NCBI GenBank assembly: GCA_963746325.1
Contig: CAVVBC010000005.1
Coordinates: forward strand, 186,001 to 250,000
Reading direction: 5' to 3'
DNA length: 64,000 nucleotides
Source: RPQJ01 sp963746325
GTDB taxonomy: Bacteria; Pseudomonadota; Gammaproteobacteria; Steroidobacterales; Steroidobacteraceae
Below the pieces are notes generated by a model. That model saw nothing but the letters and a program-made list of their open reading frames with translations, did not search any database and had not been told where the DNA came from. Shown in pieces: positions 28,125 to 37,708 of the stretch (position 1 is the first letter of the stretch; every line of letters starts with the position of its first letter). A program made the translations under genes and the position numbers.

Positions 28125-28190
28125 AAGGGGCCAGGGGCCAGGGGCTAGTCGGAAACGCGGTCCGACTGAGCCCCTAACCCCTGGCCCCTT
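28125..28190. repeat. Word-type palindrome between secA and the M23 gene
   Basis: AAGGGGCCAGGGG and GGGGCTAGTCGGA on the left are answered by TCCGACTGAGCCCC and CCCCTGGCCCCTT on the right, leaving a seven-base loop. Built from the words GGGGCCA and GGGGCTA. Similar elements lie at 29546-29696 and, with other words, at 59507-59607. Confidence 0.7.
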
Positions 28191-28192
28191 CC

Positions 28193-29101
28193 TCAGGGTG
28201 CTGCCAGGTACCGCTTCGGGTTCAGCACGTTGCCGTCGCGCAGGACTTCAAAGTGCACGTGCGTGCCGGTCGAACGGCCCGTGCTGCCGATGATGGCGAT
28301 GGCGTCGTGCTTCTGCACCGACTGGCCCGCGCGGACCAGGTTGCGCGCATTGTGGCCATAGCGCGTCACGTACCCCGTGGGATGCGTGATCTCGACCACG
28401 TTGCCGTATCCCTGCTTCCAGCCCGAGAAGGACACCACGCCCGGCCCGACCGCGATGACGCGCGAACCCGGCGGGCCGGCAAAGTCGACGCCGGCATGGA
28501 AGGCGCCGCGACCCGTGATCGGGTCGGTGCGGTAGCCAAAATGCGAGGAAATCCAGCCGCCGATCAGGGGCAGGCCCCCAGGCGTGATGCGCTGGCCCAG
28601 CTCACGCGAAGCCATGACCATCTCGAGCGCCTGCAGTTGCTGTTCGCGGTCGTTGATCTGTTCTTCGAGCGTATCGAGCACGGCTGTGAGCTCGGGCACG
28701 TGGGCCGAACCGCCCTGCACCTCGCGCCCTTCCGGACCACCGGCGGGCGGCACCTTGTCGAAATCGAATTCGCCACGGTCGAGGCCGGCGAGGTCCGTCA
28801 GCCGCCGGCCGAGAGCCTCCAACCGCAGCAACTGGGCATTGAGCGAGCCCACGCGCGATGCCAAGGCGTCGACCTTGCCGTCGATCTGGCCGCGCGCGGC
28901 CTGCAGGTCGGTTTTCTGCTGCGCCACTGCGCGCGCATAGGCACGGTCCTCGGCATTGGCGCCCAGCATGAAGCGCCCCAGCACGAGACCGAGGACGAAC
29001 ATCGCAGCCAGCAGCAGCACCGCAGCCATGAGTAGGCGCGGACCGGCTAGGTCGATCTCCCTGGTGCGGCCCCGGGGGCCAGTAACGATCCGCAAATTCA
29101 T
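28193..29101 (-). CDS. M23 family metallopeptidase, membrane-anchored
   Basis: A 302-residue LytM-type protein. One N-terminal helix (LLMAAVLLLAAMFVLGLVLG) anchors it in the inner membrane; a coiled-coil region follows (about 60-170). The peptidase domain (from about 180) has the zinc motif HAGVDFAGPPGSRVIA and the second HVHFE, with a GYGNVVEITHPTGYVTRYGHN stretch between. The active-site residues are complete, so it may be a peptidoglycan endopeptidase rather than a degenerate activator. Genes of this type stand between dciA and secA in many Gammaproteobacteria. Confidence 0.92.
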   Translation of the reverse strand: MNLRIVTGPRGRTREIDLAGPRLLMAAVLLLAAMFVLGLVLGRFMLGANAEDRAYARAVAQQKTDLQAARGQIDGKVDALASRVGSLNAQLLRLEALGRRLTDLAGLDRGEFDFDKVPPAGGPEGREVQGGSAHVPELTAVLDTLEEQINDREQQLQALEMVMASRELGQRITPGGLPLIGGWISSHFGYRTDPITGRGAFHAGVDFAGPPGSRVIAVGPGVVSFSGWKQGYGNVVEITHPTGYVTRYGHNARNLVRAGQSVQKHDAIAIIGSTGRSTGTHVHFEVLRDGNVLNPKRYLAAP

Positions 29102-29257
29102 GCCGCGCCAACCCCTGCGGTGCTTCTATGGCGAAAGGGACAGGATCTCCATACGCGCCCGGGGGAGCGTTGCGTCGTGTCACGGATTCGCGAGACTATG
29201 GCCCATCCACCTTGCCCTTGGCAAACAAAACGCCCTTTTAAACAGTTTGCCTTAACA

Positions 29258-29554
29258 ATGACAGACCGTCTGAAACCACTCTTCGGAGGCCTCGCGCCCG
29301 GTCTGGTCGCGCTCGAGAAAAGGGCGGCAGCAGCGCAGTCCCTGACCGAAAAAGTCCGCCTCGCCCTGGGCGAATCCCTGCGCCCGCACCTCGTTGCGGC
29401 CTCGCGCCGGGGCGACGACCTCATCGTCATCATGGACTCAGCGGCGTGGACCCCCCGCGTGCGTTACGGGGCCGAGGTGCTCAAGGAAAAACTGCTGCTG
29501 GCAGGCGAACCTGCGATCGGGAAGGTGCAGGTGAAGGTGAGAGGAAGGGGCTAG
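29258..29554 (+). CDS. dciA: DciA-family (DUF721) helicase-loading protein
   Basis: A small protein (98 residues from ATG 29258, MTDRLKPLF) with the DUF721 core: LTEKVRLALGESLRPHLVAA, GDDLIVIMDSAAWTPRVRYGAEVL. DciA loads the replicative helicase DnaB in bacteria lacking DnaC. An earlier in-frame ATG would add about 20 residues, but the segment before 29258 is AT-rich and looks like a promoter and leader. The TAG stop lies at the first base block of a GGGGCTAG repeat, so the very end (VRGRG) may have been trimmed by it. Divergent from the M23 gene. Confidence 0.82.
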   Translation: MTDRLKPLFGGLAPGLVALEKRAAAAQSLTEKVRLALGESLRPHLVAASRRGDDLIVIMDSAAWTPRVRYGAEVLKEKLLLAGEPAIGKVQVKVRGRG

Positions 29555-29696
29555 GGGCTAGGGGTTAGGGGCTGGTCGGAACGCGCTGCGCGCGAGACCC
29601 TCACCCGCGCTACGCGCGACCTCTCCCGCGTCGCGGGAGAGGTGAGTCGCGGAGAGCTCAGGAGGTTCGGACTAGTCCCTAGTTCCCTAGCCCCTG
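29546..29696. repeat. Word-type palindromic repeat between dciA and lpxC
   Basis: Outer words GGGGCTAGGGGCTAGGGG with GGTCGGA on the left face TTCGGACTAGTCCCTAG and CCCTAGCCCCT on the right. Inside is a compact palindrome CTCTCCCGCGTCGCGGGAGAG with CCTCACCCGCGC flanks. It fills the space between two convergent genes and supplies the dciA stop codon. Confidence 0.65.
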
Positions 29697-30608
29697 TTAC
29701 GTCGTCGCGGCAGCGGCGACGTAACTGATCGGCGCGTCCTGCAGCGTCTCGAACGTGACTTCTTCCCACGCGCTCGCATCCGCGACGAGCGTGCGCAGCA
29801 GGCGATTGTTGAGTCCGTGGCCGGACTTGAAGCCGCTGAACTCGCCGATGAGGCTGTGACCGAGCAGGTAGAGATCGCCGATCGCGTCGAGGATCTTGTG
29901 CTTCACGAACTCGTCTTCGTAGCGCAGGCCGTCTTCGTTCAGCACCCGGTAATCGTCGAGCACGATGGCGTTGTCGAGGTTGCCGCCCAGCGCCAGGTTC
30001 TGCGCGCGCATGTATTCCAGGTCGCGCATGAAGCCGAAGGTGCGGGCGCGGCTCACTTCGCGCAGGAACGTCGTCGTGGAGAAGTCCATCGAGGCGACCT
30101 GCGACCGGCGCTTGAACACCGGATGGTCGAATTCGATTTCAAAATTAACTTTAAAACCGTCGTAGGGATCGAACCGCGCCCACTTGTCGCCGTCCTCGAC
30201 CTTGACGCTCTTCTTGATGCGCACGAAGCGCTTGGCCGCGTTCTGCTCCTCGATTCCGGCCGACTGCAGCAGGAACACGAAGGGACCCGCGCTGCCGTCC
30301 ATGATCGGCACTTCGCCCGCGCTCAGTTCGACCACGAGGTTGTCGATGCCGAGGCCGGCAAGCGCCGACATCAGGTGTTCGACGGTCGACACCGTGCCCC
30401 CCTCCACCGTCAGGCTGGTGCCCAGGGTGGTCTGGCTGACGTTGCCGGCCTTGGCCGGGATGTCGACCCTCTGGTCGAGGTCGGTGCGGCGGAACACGAT
30501 CCCTGAATTCGCCGGCGCCGGCCGGAGCACCATGAGCACTTTCTTGCCGGTGTGCAGGCCCACGCCCGTGGCGCGGATCGAATTCTTGAGTGTGCGTTGC
30601 TTGAGCAT
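29697..30608 (-). CDS. lpxC: LpxC, UDP-3-O-acyl-GlcNAc deacetylase
   Basis: The committed zinc-dependent step of lipid A synthesis. A 303-residue protein starting MLKQRTLKNSIRATGVGLHTG. Zinc and catalytic residues are in VSTVEHLMSALAGLGIDN (His), VKHKILDAIGDLYLLGH (His, Asp) and the final KSGHGLNN. Full length. Upstream on its strand a TATGAT (30650-30645) may be the -10 element. In most relatives lpxC follows ftsZ directly; here it is more than 11 kb away, with acyl-CoA genes between. Confidence 0.97.
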   Translation of the reverse strand: MLKQRTLKNSIRATGVGLHTGKKVLMVLRPAPANSGIVFRRTDLDQRVDIPAKAGNVSQTTLGTSLTVEGGTVSTVEHLMSALAGLGIDNLVVELSAGEVPIMDGSAGPFVFLLQSAGIEEQNAAKRFVRIKKSVKVEDGDKWARFDPYDGFKVNFEIEFDHPVFKRRSQVASMDFSTTTFLREVSRARTFGFMRDLEYMRAQNLALGGNLDNAIVLDDYRVLNEDGLRYEDEFVKHKILDAIGDLYLLGHSLIGEFSGFKSGHGLNNRLLRTLVADASAWEEVTFETLQDAPISYVAAAATT

Positions 30609-30687
30609 TAAAGCAGTGTGGCCAGGTACTTAGCCGAGCACTTTATCATAGGCTGGAAGTAAACCCTAAGCCACTGTATTTAAAGGT

Positions 30688-31776
30688 TTAACCACCGTCG
30701 GCCCGTTGCGCCTGGCGCCACGCCAGGGCGGCGATCGAGTCGGTGTACGTGGCGTACTCGCGGGCCCTGGCATTCACGGCGGTGCCGCGCACCACCCGGC
30801 TGCGGATGCCATGGAAGATGCCCGCCAGCCGGAACATGCCGAACGCCAGGTAAAACTCCAGGTCGCGAGGGTCGAGCCTGAACCCGGTGACCTCTTCGTA
30901 GTGAGCCACGTACTCCTGCTCGGTCGGCAACCCCAGCGCCGCCGGATCGCGATCACCGAGCATCGGAATCGAGAGCGAGGGCAACCGGTAGGCCATCAGG
31001 TGATAGGCGAAGTCCGCGAGCGGATCGCCGAGCGACGACAGTTCCCAGTCGAGGATCGCGACGACGCGCGGCTCGGTCGGGTGGAATACGGCGTTGTCGG
31101 CACGATAGTCGCCGTGCACGACCGCGGCGGGAGGTTCGACCGCCGGCATGTTCTGCGGCAGCCACTCGATGACGCGCTCCATCGCCTCGACGCGGCCTCC
31201 CGCCGTGTCTTCGAGGTACTGTTTCGAGAAGCGCGCGATCTGGCGGCTCAGGTAACCCGTGGCCTTGCCGTAATCCGCGAGCTGGGCCGCCTCGGGGCGT
31301 ACCCGGTGCAGTCGCGCCAATGCGTCGCACAAGGCGAGTGAATGGGCGCGACGCGCGCCGTGCGCGACATCCGGAAACGACGGGTCCCAGAAGATGCGGC
31401 CCTCGACGTGCTCCATGACGTAGAACCACGTGCCGATGACCGAGTCGTCCGTGCACAGCGCGTAGGTGCCTGGCACCGGGACATCGGTGTGCCGGCCGAG
31501 TGCGGTGATGACCTTGTATTCGCGATCGACCGCGTGCGCCGACGCCAGCAACTGGCCCGGTGGCTTGCGCCGCAGGACGTAGCGGCGAGCGGGCGTGCTG
31601 AGCAGGTAGGTGGGGTTCGACTGTCCGCCCTTGAACTGGCGGATCGTCAGCGGCCCCGCGAAGCCCGCGACGTTCTGCTCGAGAAAAGCGGCCAGGCGCG
31701 CCGCGTCGATCTCGAGGCCGGGCCGCATCTCTGAGGTCGCAGCATCGACGTTCGCAACGGTCGTCGTGGCGCTCAT
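30688..31776 (-). CDS. APH-family phosphotransferase (ACAD10-like)
   Basis: A 362-residue kinase-fold protein. The ATP-binding part includes FKGGQSNPTYLLSTPARRYVLRRKP, the catalytic loop is VVHGDYRADNAVF and the metal-binding motif is AILDWELSSLGDPLADFAY. This subfamily is widely found with acyl-CoA dehydrogenases and beta-oxidation genes, where it is proposed to phosphorylate hydroxy-fatty acyl substrates. An antibiotic kinase role is unlikely in this setting. It is the last gene of a four-gene run (thiolase, fused dehydrogenase, crotonase, kinase), 26 bases after the crotonase. Confidence 0.86.
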   Translation of the reverse strand: MSATTTVANVDAATSEMRPGLEIDAARLAAFLEQNVAGFAGPLTIRQFKGGQSNPTYLLSTPARRYVLRRKPPGQLLASAHAVDREYKVITALGRHTDVPVPGTYALCTDDSVIGTWFYVMEHVEGRIFWDPSFPDVAHGARRAHSLALCDALARLHRVRPEAAQLADYGKATGYLSRQIARFSKQYLEDTAGGRVEAMERVIEWLPQNMPAVEPPAAVVHGDYRADNAVFHPTEPRVVAILDWELSSLGDPLADFAYHLMAYRLPSLSIPMLGDRDPAALGLPTEQEYVAHYEEVTGFRLDPRDLEFYLAFGMFRLAGIFHGIRSRVVRGTAVNARAREYATYTDSIAALAWRQAQRADGG

Positions 31777-31802
31777 GTTTCAGCCCGCCGTGCTGCGATG
31801 CT

Positions 31803-32579
31803 TCACTTGCCCGTGAACCGGGGCGCGCGCTTTTCGCGGAAGGCGGCGACGCCTTCGGCAAAGTCCTGGCTGTCGATGCACGGCGCCTGCAGGCGGGCTT
31901 CGGCACGGATCGTCTGCTCGTAACCCATGTCCGGCGCGCTGCGCAGCAGCTGCTTCATGTAGCCGAGCGCAATGGGCGCCGCGTCGCACAGCTGCTCGGC
32001 CCAGGTGACGGCGGCCTGCACGACCTCCGCGTCGGGTACGACGCGATTGACCAGGTTCCATTCGAGGCATTTCGCCGCGGGCACGCGATCGCCGCTGATC
32101 GCAAGCTCGAAAGCGCGACGGTGGCCGATGCGCTCGGTGAGCAGCCACGTGAGGCCGCCATCGGGCACAAGCCCGATCTTCGCGAACGGCACCTGGAAAA
32201 ATGCGCCCTCGCCCATCACCACCAGATCGCAAACCAGCGCAAACGAGCCGCCGATGCCGGTGGCAAAGCCGTTCACGGCCGCGATCACGGGCTTCGGCAT
32301 GCGTGCGATCTCGCGCAGCGCAGCGCCGTATTCCTCGTTGAGCTGCCGCTCGACGTCCGTGCCCGAGGTCATCGGCTCGGCCTTCAGGTCCGCGCCTGCA
32401 CTGAAGCCGCGACCCGCGCCGGTCAGCACCACGGCGCGCACGGCCTCATCGGTCGCGACGGCATGCAGCGCCTGCTTCAGCGCGCTGCGCAAGCCAGACG
32501 TGAATCCGTTCAGCGACTCCGGCCTGTTCAGCGTGACGATTGCGACTCGACCGCGACGTTCAACCAGCACTTCACTCAT
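31803..32579 (-). CDS. Enoyl-CoA hydratase/isomerase family (PaaG-like)
   Basis: A 258-residue crotonase-fold enzyme. The oxyanion-hole segments are GRGFSAGADLK and FATGIGGSFALVCDLVV. The two glutamates of true hydratases are not conserved (IGGSFAL and VPFAKIGL in their places), while Asp in GLVPDGGLTWLL matches delta-isomerases such as PaaG. An isomerase or related activity is therefore more likely than simple hydration. It lies 15 bases after the fused dehydrogenase gene in the same operon. Confidence 0.85.
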   Translation of the reverse strand: MSEVLVERRGRVAIVTLNRPESLNGFTSGLRSALKQALHAVATDEAVRAVVLTGAGRGFSAGADLKAEPMTSGTDVERQLNEEYGAALREIARMPKPVIAAVNGFATGIGGSFALVCDLVVMGEGAFFQVPFAKIGLVPDGGLTWLLTERIGHRRAFELAISGDRVPAAKCLEWNLVNRVVPDAEVVQAAVTWAEQLCDAAPIALGYMKQLLRSAPDMGYEQTIRAEARLQAPCIDSQDFAEGVAAFREKRAPRFTGK

Positions 32580-32594
32580 GGTGGACCCGACTCC

Positions 32595-34769
32595 TCAGGA
32601 TGCTTTGGCAGCGGCATTCGCCGCGCCGTCGTAATAGCCTGCACCGGACTGTGCGCGGGCCAGCAGGCCCTTGGTCGGCTTGAAGCGCTCACCATACAGC
32701 CGGGTGAGGCGCTTGCACTCGGCGACGAATTTCGTCGTGCCGATCGTGTCGATGTATGACAGCGTGCCGCCCGTGTACGCGGGAAACCCCCAGCCGAGGA
32801 TCGAGCCCAGGTCGGCCTCGTGCACGCTTCGCAGCACGCCCTCCTCGAAGCAGCGCGCCGTCTCGAGCGCCTGGATGTACAGCAGGCGCGTCTTCAGTTC
32901 CTCGACGCCCGGCTGCTGCGCCAGCCGCGGGTACTCGTCCGCAAGCCCGGGCCAGAGCGCCTTCTTGCCACCCTCGGGATAGTCGTAATAGCCCGCGCCG
33001 CTCTTGCGGCCGAGGCGCTTCAGGTCTTCGACAAAGTGCCTGACGACCGGCCAGCTGACCGGCTCCTTGTACTTCGCACCAAGGTCCTCGCGCGACTGCG
33101 ACATCACCTTGTAGGCGAGTTCCAGGCTCACTTCGTCGCTGACTGCGAGCGGTCCCACCGGCATGCCCGCGAGCTTGCCCGCGCTTTCGATCAGCTGCGG
33201 ATCGATGCCCTCGGCCAGCATCTTCGCGCCTTCGGCCGTGTAGGTGCCGAAGCAGCGGCTGGTGTAGAAGCCGCGACTGTCGTTGACGACGATCGGCGTC
33301 TTCCGCAGCTGGCCGACGTAGTCGAGCGCACGCGCGATGGCCTCGTCACCCGTCTGCTTGCCCTTGATAATCTCGACCAGCGGCATCTTCTCGACCGGCG
33401 AGAAGAAGTGGATGCCGATGAAGCTCTGCGGGCGCTTCGATGCCTTCGCCAGCCCGGTAATCGGCAGCGTCGAGGTGTTGCTCGCGAAGATCGCCGTCTT
33501 CGGGATCACCGCTTCGGCCCTGGCCGTGACGTCGGCCTTGATCTCGCGCTTCTCGAACACAGCCTCGATCACCAGGTCGGCGCCCTCGAGCTGCGCGTAA
33601 TCCACGGCTGGCTTGATGCGCGCCAGCACCGCGTCCGCCTGCTCCTGCGTGCGCCGGCCTTTCTCGACGTCCCTGGCCAGCAGCTTGGCCGAGTAGGCCT
33701 TGCCTTTCTCGGCCTGCTCGACCGTCGAATCGATCAGGATGACTTCCATGCCGGCCATTGCCGACACATAGGCGACGCCCGCACCCATCATGCCCGCGCC
33801 GAGCACGCCGAGTTTCCGGACCTGCGACTTGGGTACGTCGGCCGGCCGCACGGAAAGCTTGTCGGCCTGGCCCTTGTTGACGAACATCGTGCGGATCAGG
33901 TTGCGCGCGACCGGGCCGGTGACGAGCTGCGCGAAGTACTTCGACTCGACCTGCAGGCCTTTATCGATCGGCAGCAGCGTGCCTTCGAACACACAAGAGA
34001 GAATCGCTGCCGGCGCGGGATAGTTGTGCAGCGTCTTCTTGGCGACGAGTGCCGTGGCGCCCATGAACGTCTGCGTCGCACCGACGCTGCCGAACGCCAC
34101 GCCACCCGGAACGCGATAGCCCTTCTGGTCCCACGGCTGCACCGCGACGGGCGAGCCCAGCAGCCAGCGCCTGGCCGCGTTGATCAGTTCACCGGCGGGC
34201 ACCACTTCGTGCACGAGACCGAGCTTCTTCGCTTCAGCCGCCGCGATGTTGCCGCCTTCGAGCAGGTACGGCAGCGACTGCGCGACGCCGATCAGGCGCG
34301 GCATGCGCTGCGTGCCACCGCCGCCCGGCAGCAGCCCCACCTTGACCTCGGGCAGGCCGACGAAGGCCTTCGGGTCGTCCGCGATCACTCGGTAGTGGCA
34401 AGCGAGGCAGACTTCGAAACCGCCGCCGAGCGCGAGGCCATTGATGGCCGCGACGAACGGCTTGCCGCAGGTCTCGATCCGGCGCAGCAACTGGCCCAAC
34501 CCGGTGAAATTCTCATACACCTCGACGGGCGAGAGCTGCGGGCCGAAGCTGCGCAGGAACTCGGTGAGGTCGTAGCCGGCGAGGAAGCTCGGCTTGCCCG
34601 ACGTGATGATCGCGCCGCGGATGGCAGCGTCGCCGGCCACGGTCTCGACGATGCCCGCAAGTTCCTGTTCGACTTCCGGGCCGAGCACGTTCATCGAACG
34701 TCCAGGGCTGTCCATCGTGATCAGCGCGATGCCGTCCGCGTCGACGGCGAGGGTGAAGTGCTTCTGCAT
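32595..34769 (-). CDS. Fused enoyl-CoA hydratase / 3-hydroxyacyl-CoA dehydrogenase (FadB/FadJ type)
   Basis: A 724-residue two-domain beta-oxidation enzyme. The crotonase half (1-190) has LALGGGFEVCLACHYRV and GLPEVKVGLLPGGGGTQRMPRL, with both catalytic glutamates. The dehydrogenase half (from about 310) has the NAD fold GVLGAGMMGAGVAYVSAMAG and the catalytic IGIHFFSPVEKMPLVEII, with a C-terminal domain ending in RAQSGAGYYDG. Converts enoyl-CoA to 3-ketoacyl-CoA in two steps, for cleavage by the thiolase encoded 27 bases upstream. Which of FadB or FadJ it resembles more cannot be decided by eye. Confidence 0.93.
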   Translation of the reverse strand: MQKHFTLAVDADGIALITMDSPGRSMNVLGPEVEQELAGIVETVAGDAAIRGAIITSGKPSFLAGYDLTEFLRSFGPQLSPVEVYENFTGLGQLLRRIETCGKPFVAAINGLALGGGFEVCLACHYRVIADDPKAFVGLPEVKVGLLPGGGGTQRMPRLIGVAQSLPYLLEGGNIAAAEAKKLGLVHEVVPAGELINAARRWLLGSPVAVQPWDQKGYRVPGGVAFGSVGATQTFMGATALVAKKTLHNYPAPAAILSCVFEGTLLPIDKGLQVESKYFAQLVTGPVARNLIRTMFVNKGQADKLSVRPADVPKSQVRKLGVLGAGMMGAGVAYVSAMAGMEVILIDSTVEQAEKGKAYSAKLLARDVEKGRRTQEQADAVLARIKPAVDYAQLEGADLVIEAVFEKREIKADVTARAEAVIPKTAIFASNTSTLPITGLAKASKRPQSFIGIHFFSPVEKMPLVEIIKGKQTGDEAIARALDYVGQLRKTPIVVNDSRGFYTSRCFGTYTAEGAKMLAEGIDPQLIESAGKLAGMPVGPLAVSDEVSLELAYKVMSQSREDLGAKYKEPVSWPVVRHFVEDLKRLGRKSGAGYYDYPEGGKKALWPGLADEYPRLAQQPGVEELKTRLLYIQALETARCFEEGVLRSVHEADLGSILGWGFPAYTGGTLSYIDTIGTTKFVAECKRLTRLYGERFKPTKGLLARAQSGAGYYDGAANAAAKAS

Positions 34770-34796
34770 GCTGCTGTTTCCTGTCCGGTCGGCGCG

Positions 34797-36005
<1,209 letters not shown>

Positions 36006-36136
36006 GCGTGTAACTCCGGTCAGGGCCAAACATCATAAAGGACTGGTCCGCTGCCCGTCAGCCCAGGCCTCCGCTCGGCGGCAGGAGGAATAGGGCGCGC
36101 GGAAGCTCTGCCCAGGTCCGCAAGTGACTCGTTGCG

Positions 36137-36166
36137 TGCGCTCGATCCGGTGCCTGTCACCGAGCA
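36137..36166 (+). repeat. Half of a hairpin repeat
   Basis: GCGCTCGATCCGGTGCCTGT and CACCGAGC match one arm of element D (36343-36416), but the core and second arm are missing. Probably a truncated unit at the thiolase side of the repeat cluster. Confidence 0.55.
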
Positions 36167-36237
36167 CTCAGGGTCAGCCGCGCCGGCTTCCAATTCGGCA
36201 CCGCGCGTCGAACACGCGACGGCGACCCGTCGCTGGC

Positions 36238-36311
36238 GCGTCCGACCCGGGACCGTTCCCCGAGCTTGGAAAGGCAGACACGCGCTCTGGGAACGGTCCC
36301 GGATCGGACGC
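36238..36311 (+). repeat. Hairpin repeat, element C (core forward)
   Basis: Left arm GCGTCCGACCCGGGACCGTT and right arm AACGGTCCCGGATCGGACGC pair with one mismatch over 23 bases. The loop carries the same core GGAAAGGCAGACACGCGC as elements A and B, although the arms share no sequence with theirs. Confidence 0.85.
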
Positions 36312-36342
36312 TTGCGACATGCCAGCCTGCGACGCTGCCAGA

Positions 36343-36416
36343 GCGCTCGATCCGGTGCCTGTCACAGAGCGCGTGTCTGCCTTTCCAAGCTCGGTGACAG
36401 GCACCGGATCGAGCGC
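36343..36416 (-). repeat. Hairpin repeat, element D (core reversed)
   Basis: Perfect 23-base arms (GCGCTCGATCCGGTGCCTGT at the left with CAC, its complement at the right) enclose the reversed core. With element C it forms a second convergent pair separated by 31 bases. The 448-base gap 36006-36453 is essentially this repeat cluster; no gene is supported there. Confidence 0.85.
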
Positions 36417-36453
36417 CCGGAATGAGACACTTGCGGACCTGTGCAGAGCTGCC

Positions 36454-37596
36454 CTAGGACAGCCCGCCCGCCGCGCGCAGTCGCTCGATGTCGGCCGCCG
36501 CAAAGCCGGCCTCGCGCAGCACGTCCTCGGTGTCGGCGCCCGCGCGATGCGGCCCCTGCACGGGGCCCGGGGCACTGCGGCTGAAGCGGGGCGCCGGAGC
36601 GTGCTGCTCGACCCCGTCGACGGTGATGAAGCTACCGCGCGCCACGTTGTGCGGATGCCGCGCGGCCTCGGCGAGACTCAGTACAGGCGCGACGCAGGCG
36701 TCCGTGCCGTCGAAAATGGCCGTCCACTCGTCGCGAGTTCGCGTCCTGACCGCTGCCGCAATCGCAGCGGCGGCCTCGGGCCAGTGTTGGCGGCCCGCCG
36801 GGTAACCGGCCGCCAGGAACTTGCGGTCGAGGCCGAGCTTTTCGACCAGCAAGGCGTAGAACTGCGGTTCGATCGAACCGAGCGCCAGGTACTTGCCGTC
36901 GCGGGTTTCGAACGTGCCGTAGTACGGGGCCGCCCCCGCCAGCAGCGAATCCCCGGTGGCATCCGCGAAATCCGCCTGTGCCGCGCGCTGTGAAAACACG
37001 ATGCTGAGGAGCGCGATGACGCCGTCGGTCATTGCCGCGTCGATGACCTGGCCCTTGCCCGAGCGCGAAGCCTCGAGCAGCGCCGCGAGCAACCCCGAGA
37101 GCAGCATCATGCCGCCGCCGCCGAAGTCCGCGACCAGGTTCAGCGGCGGTACCGGCTTGCGACCGCGCTCGCCGATGAGGTGCAGGGCGCCGGTGAGCGC
37201 CAGGTAGTTGATGTCGTGACCTGCCGTGTGCGCGAGCGGGCCCGACTGGCCCCAGCCCGTCATGCGGCCGTAGACCAGGCGGGGATTGCGCGCGAGGCAG
37301 ACGTCGGGCCCCACGCCCAGGCGCTCGGCCACGCCGGGACGGAAGCCTTCGATGAGCGCATCGGCGCCGTCGATGAGTTGCAGCAGCGCCTGCACACCCG
37401 CCGGGCTTTTCAGGTTGAGCGCGATCGACTGTCGATTGCGCAGCAGCGTGTCGACCGGATCCGGCTCCTGCGGTCCAGCCGAGGCCCGGTCGACGCGAAT
37501 CACCGTGGCGCCCATGTCGGCGAGCATCATGGCGCAGAACGGCGCCGGACCGAGGCCCGCGAGTTCGATGATCCGGATTCCATGCAGCGGTCCCAT
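36454..37596 (-). CDS. CoA-transferase family III, alpha-methylacyl-CoA racemase-like
   Basis: A 380-residue CaiB/BaiF-fold protein starting MGPLHGIRIIELAGLGPAPFC, which is the start typical of alpha-methylacyl-CoA racemases. The His-Asp pair in AGHDINYLALTGALH matches their catalytic residues, and GKGQVIDAAMTDGV is the conserved active-site segment. The longer frame upstream of 37596 lacks family features. Likely role: epimerising 2-methyl-branched acyl-CoAs so that beta-oxidation can proceed, consistent with the thiolase and dehydrogenase genes beside it. Divergent from a second family III gene. Confidence 0.88.
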   Translation of the reverse strand: MGPLHGIRIIELAGLGPAPFCAMMLADMGATVIRVDRASAGPQEPDPVDTLLRNRQSIALNLKSPAGVQALLQLIDGADALIEGFRPGVAERLGVGPDVCLARNPRLVYGRMTGWGQSGPLAHTAGHDINYLALTGALHLIGERGRKPVPPLNLVADFGGGGMMLLSGLLAALLEASRSGKGQVIDAAMTDGVIALLSIVFSQRAAQADFADATGDSLLAGAAPYYGTFETRDGKYLALGSIEPQFYALLVEKLGLDRKFLAAGYPAGRQHWPEAAAAIAAAVRTRTRDEWTAIFDGTDACVAPVLSLAEAARHPHNVARGSFITVDGVEQHAPAPRFSRSAPGPVQGPHRAGADTEDVLREAGFAAADIERLRAAGGLS

Positions 37597-37708
37597 GCGG
37601 TGTCGAGCCTTCTGTCGTGTAATAACCTCCCTTAGTACCACTCGCGCTTGGCCAAGGAAAGCGCGGCCCCGTATCCTGCCGCGGCGTTGAAGCCTGCCGA
37701 GACCCAAG

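Noticed and set aside
30688..31776. The APH-fold gene as an aminoglycoside resistance gene
   Set aside because: Its relatives and neighbours are acyl-CoA metabolism genes; the motif set fits the ACAD10-like group rather than known resistance kinases.
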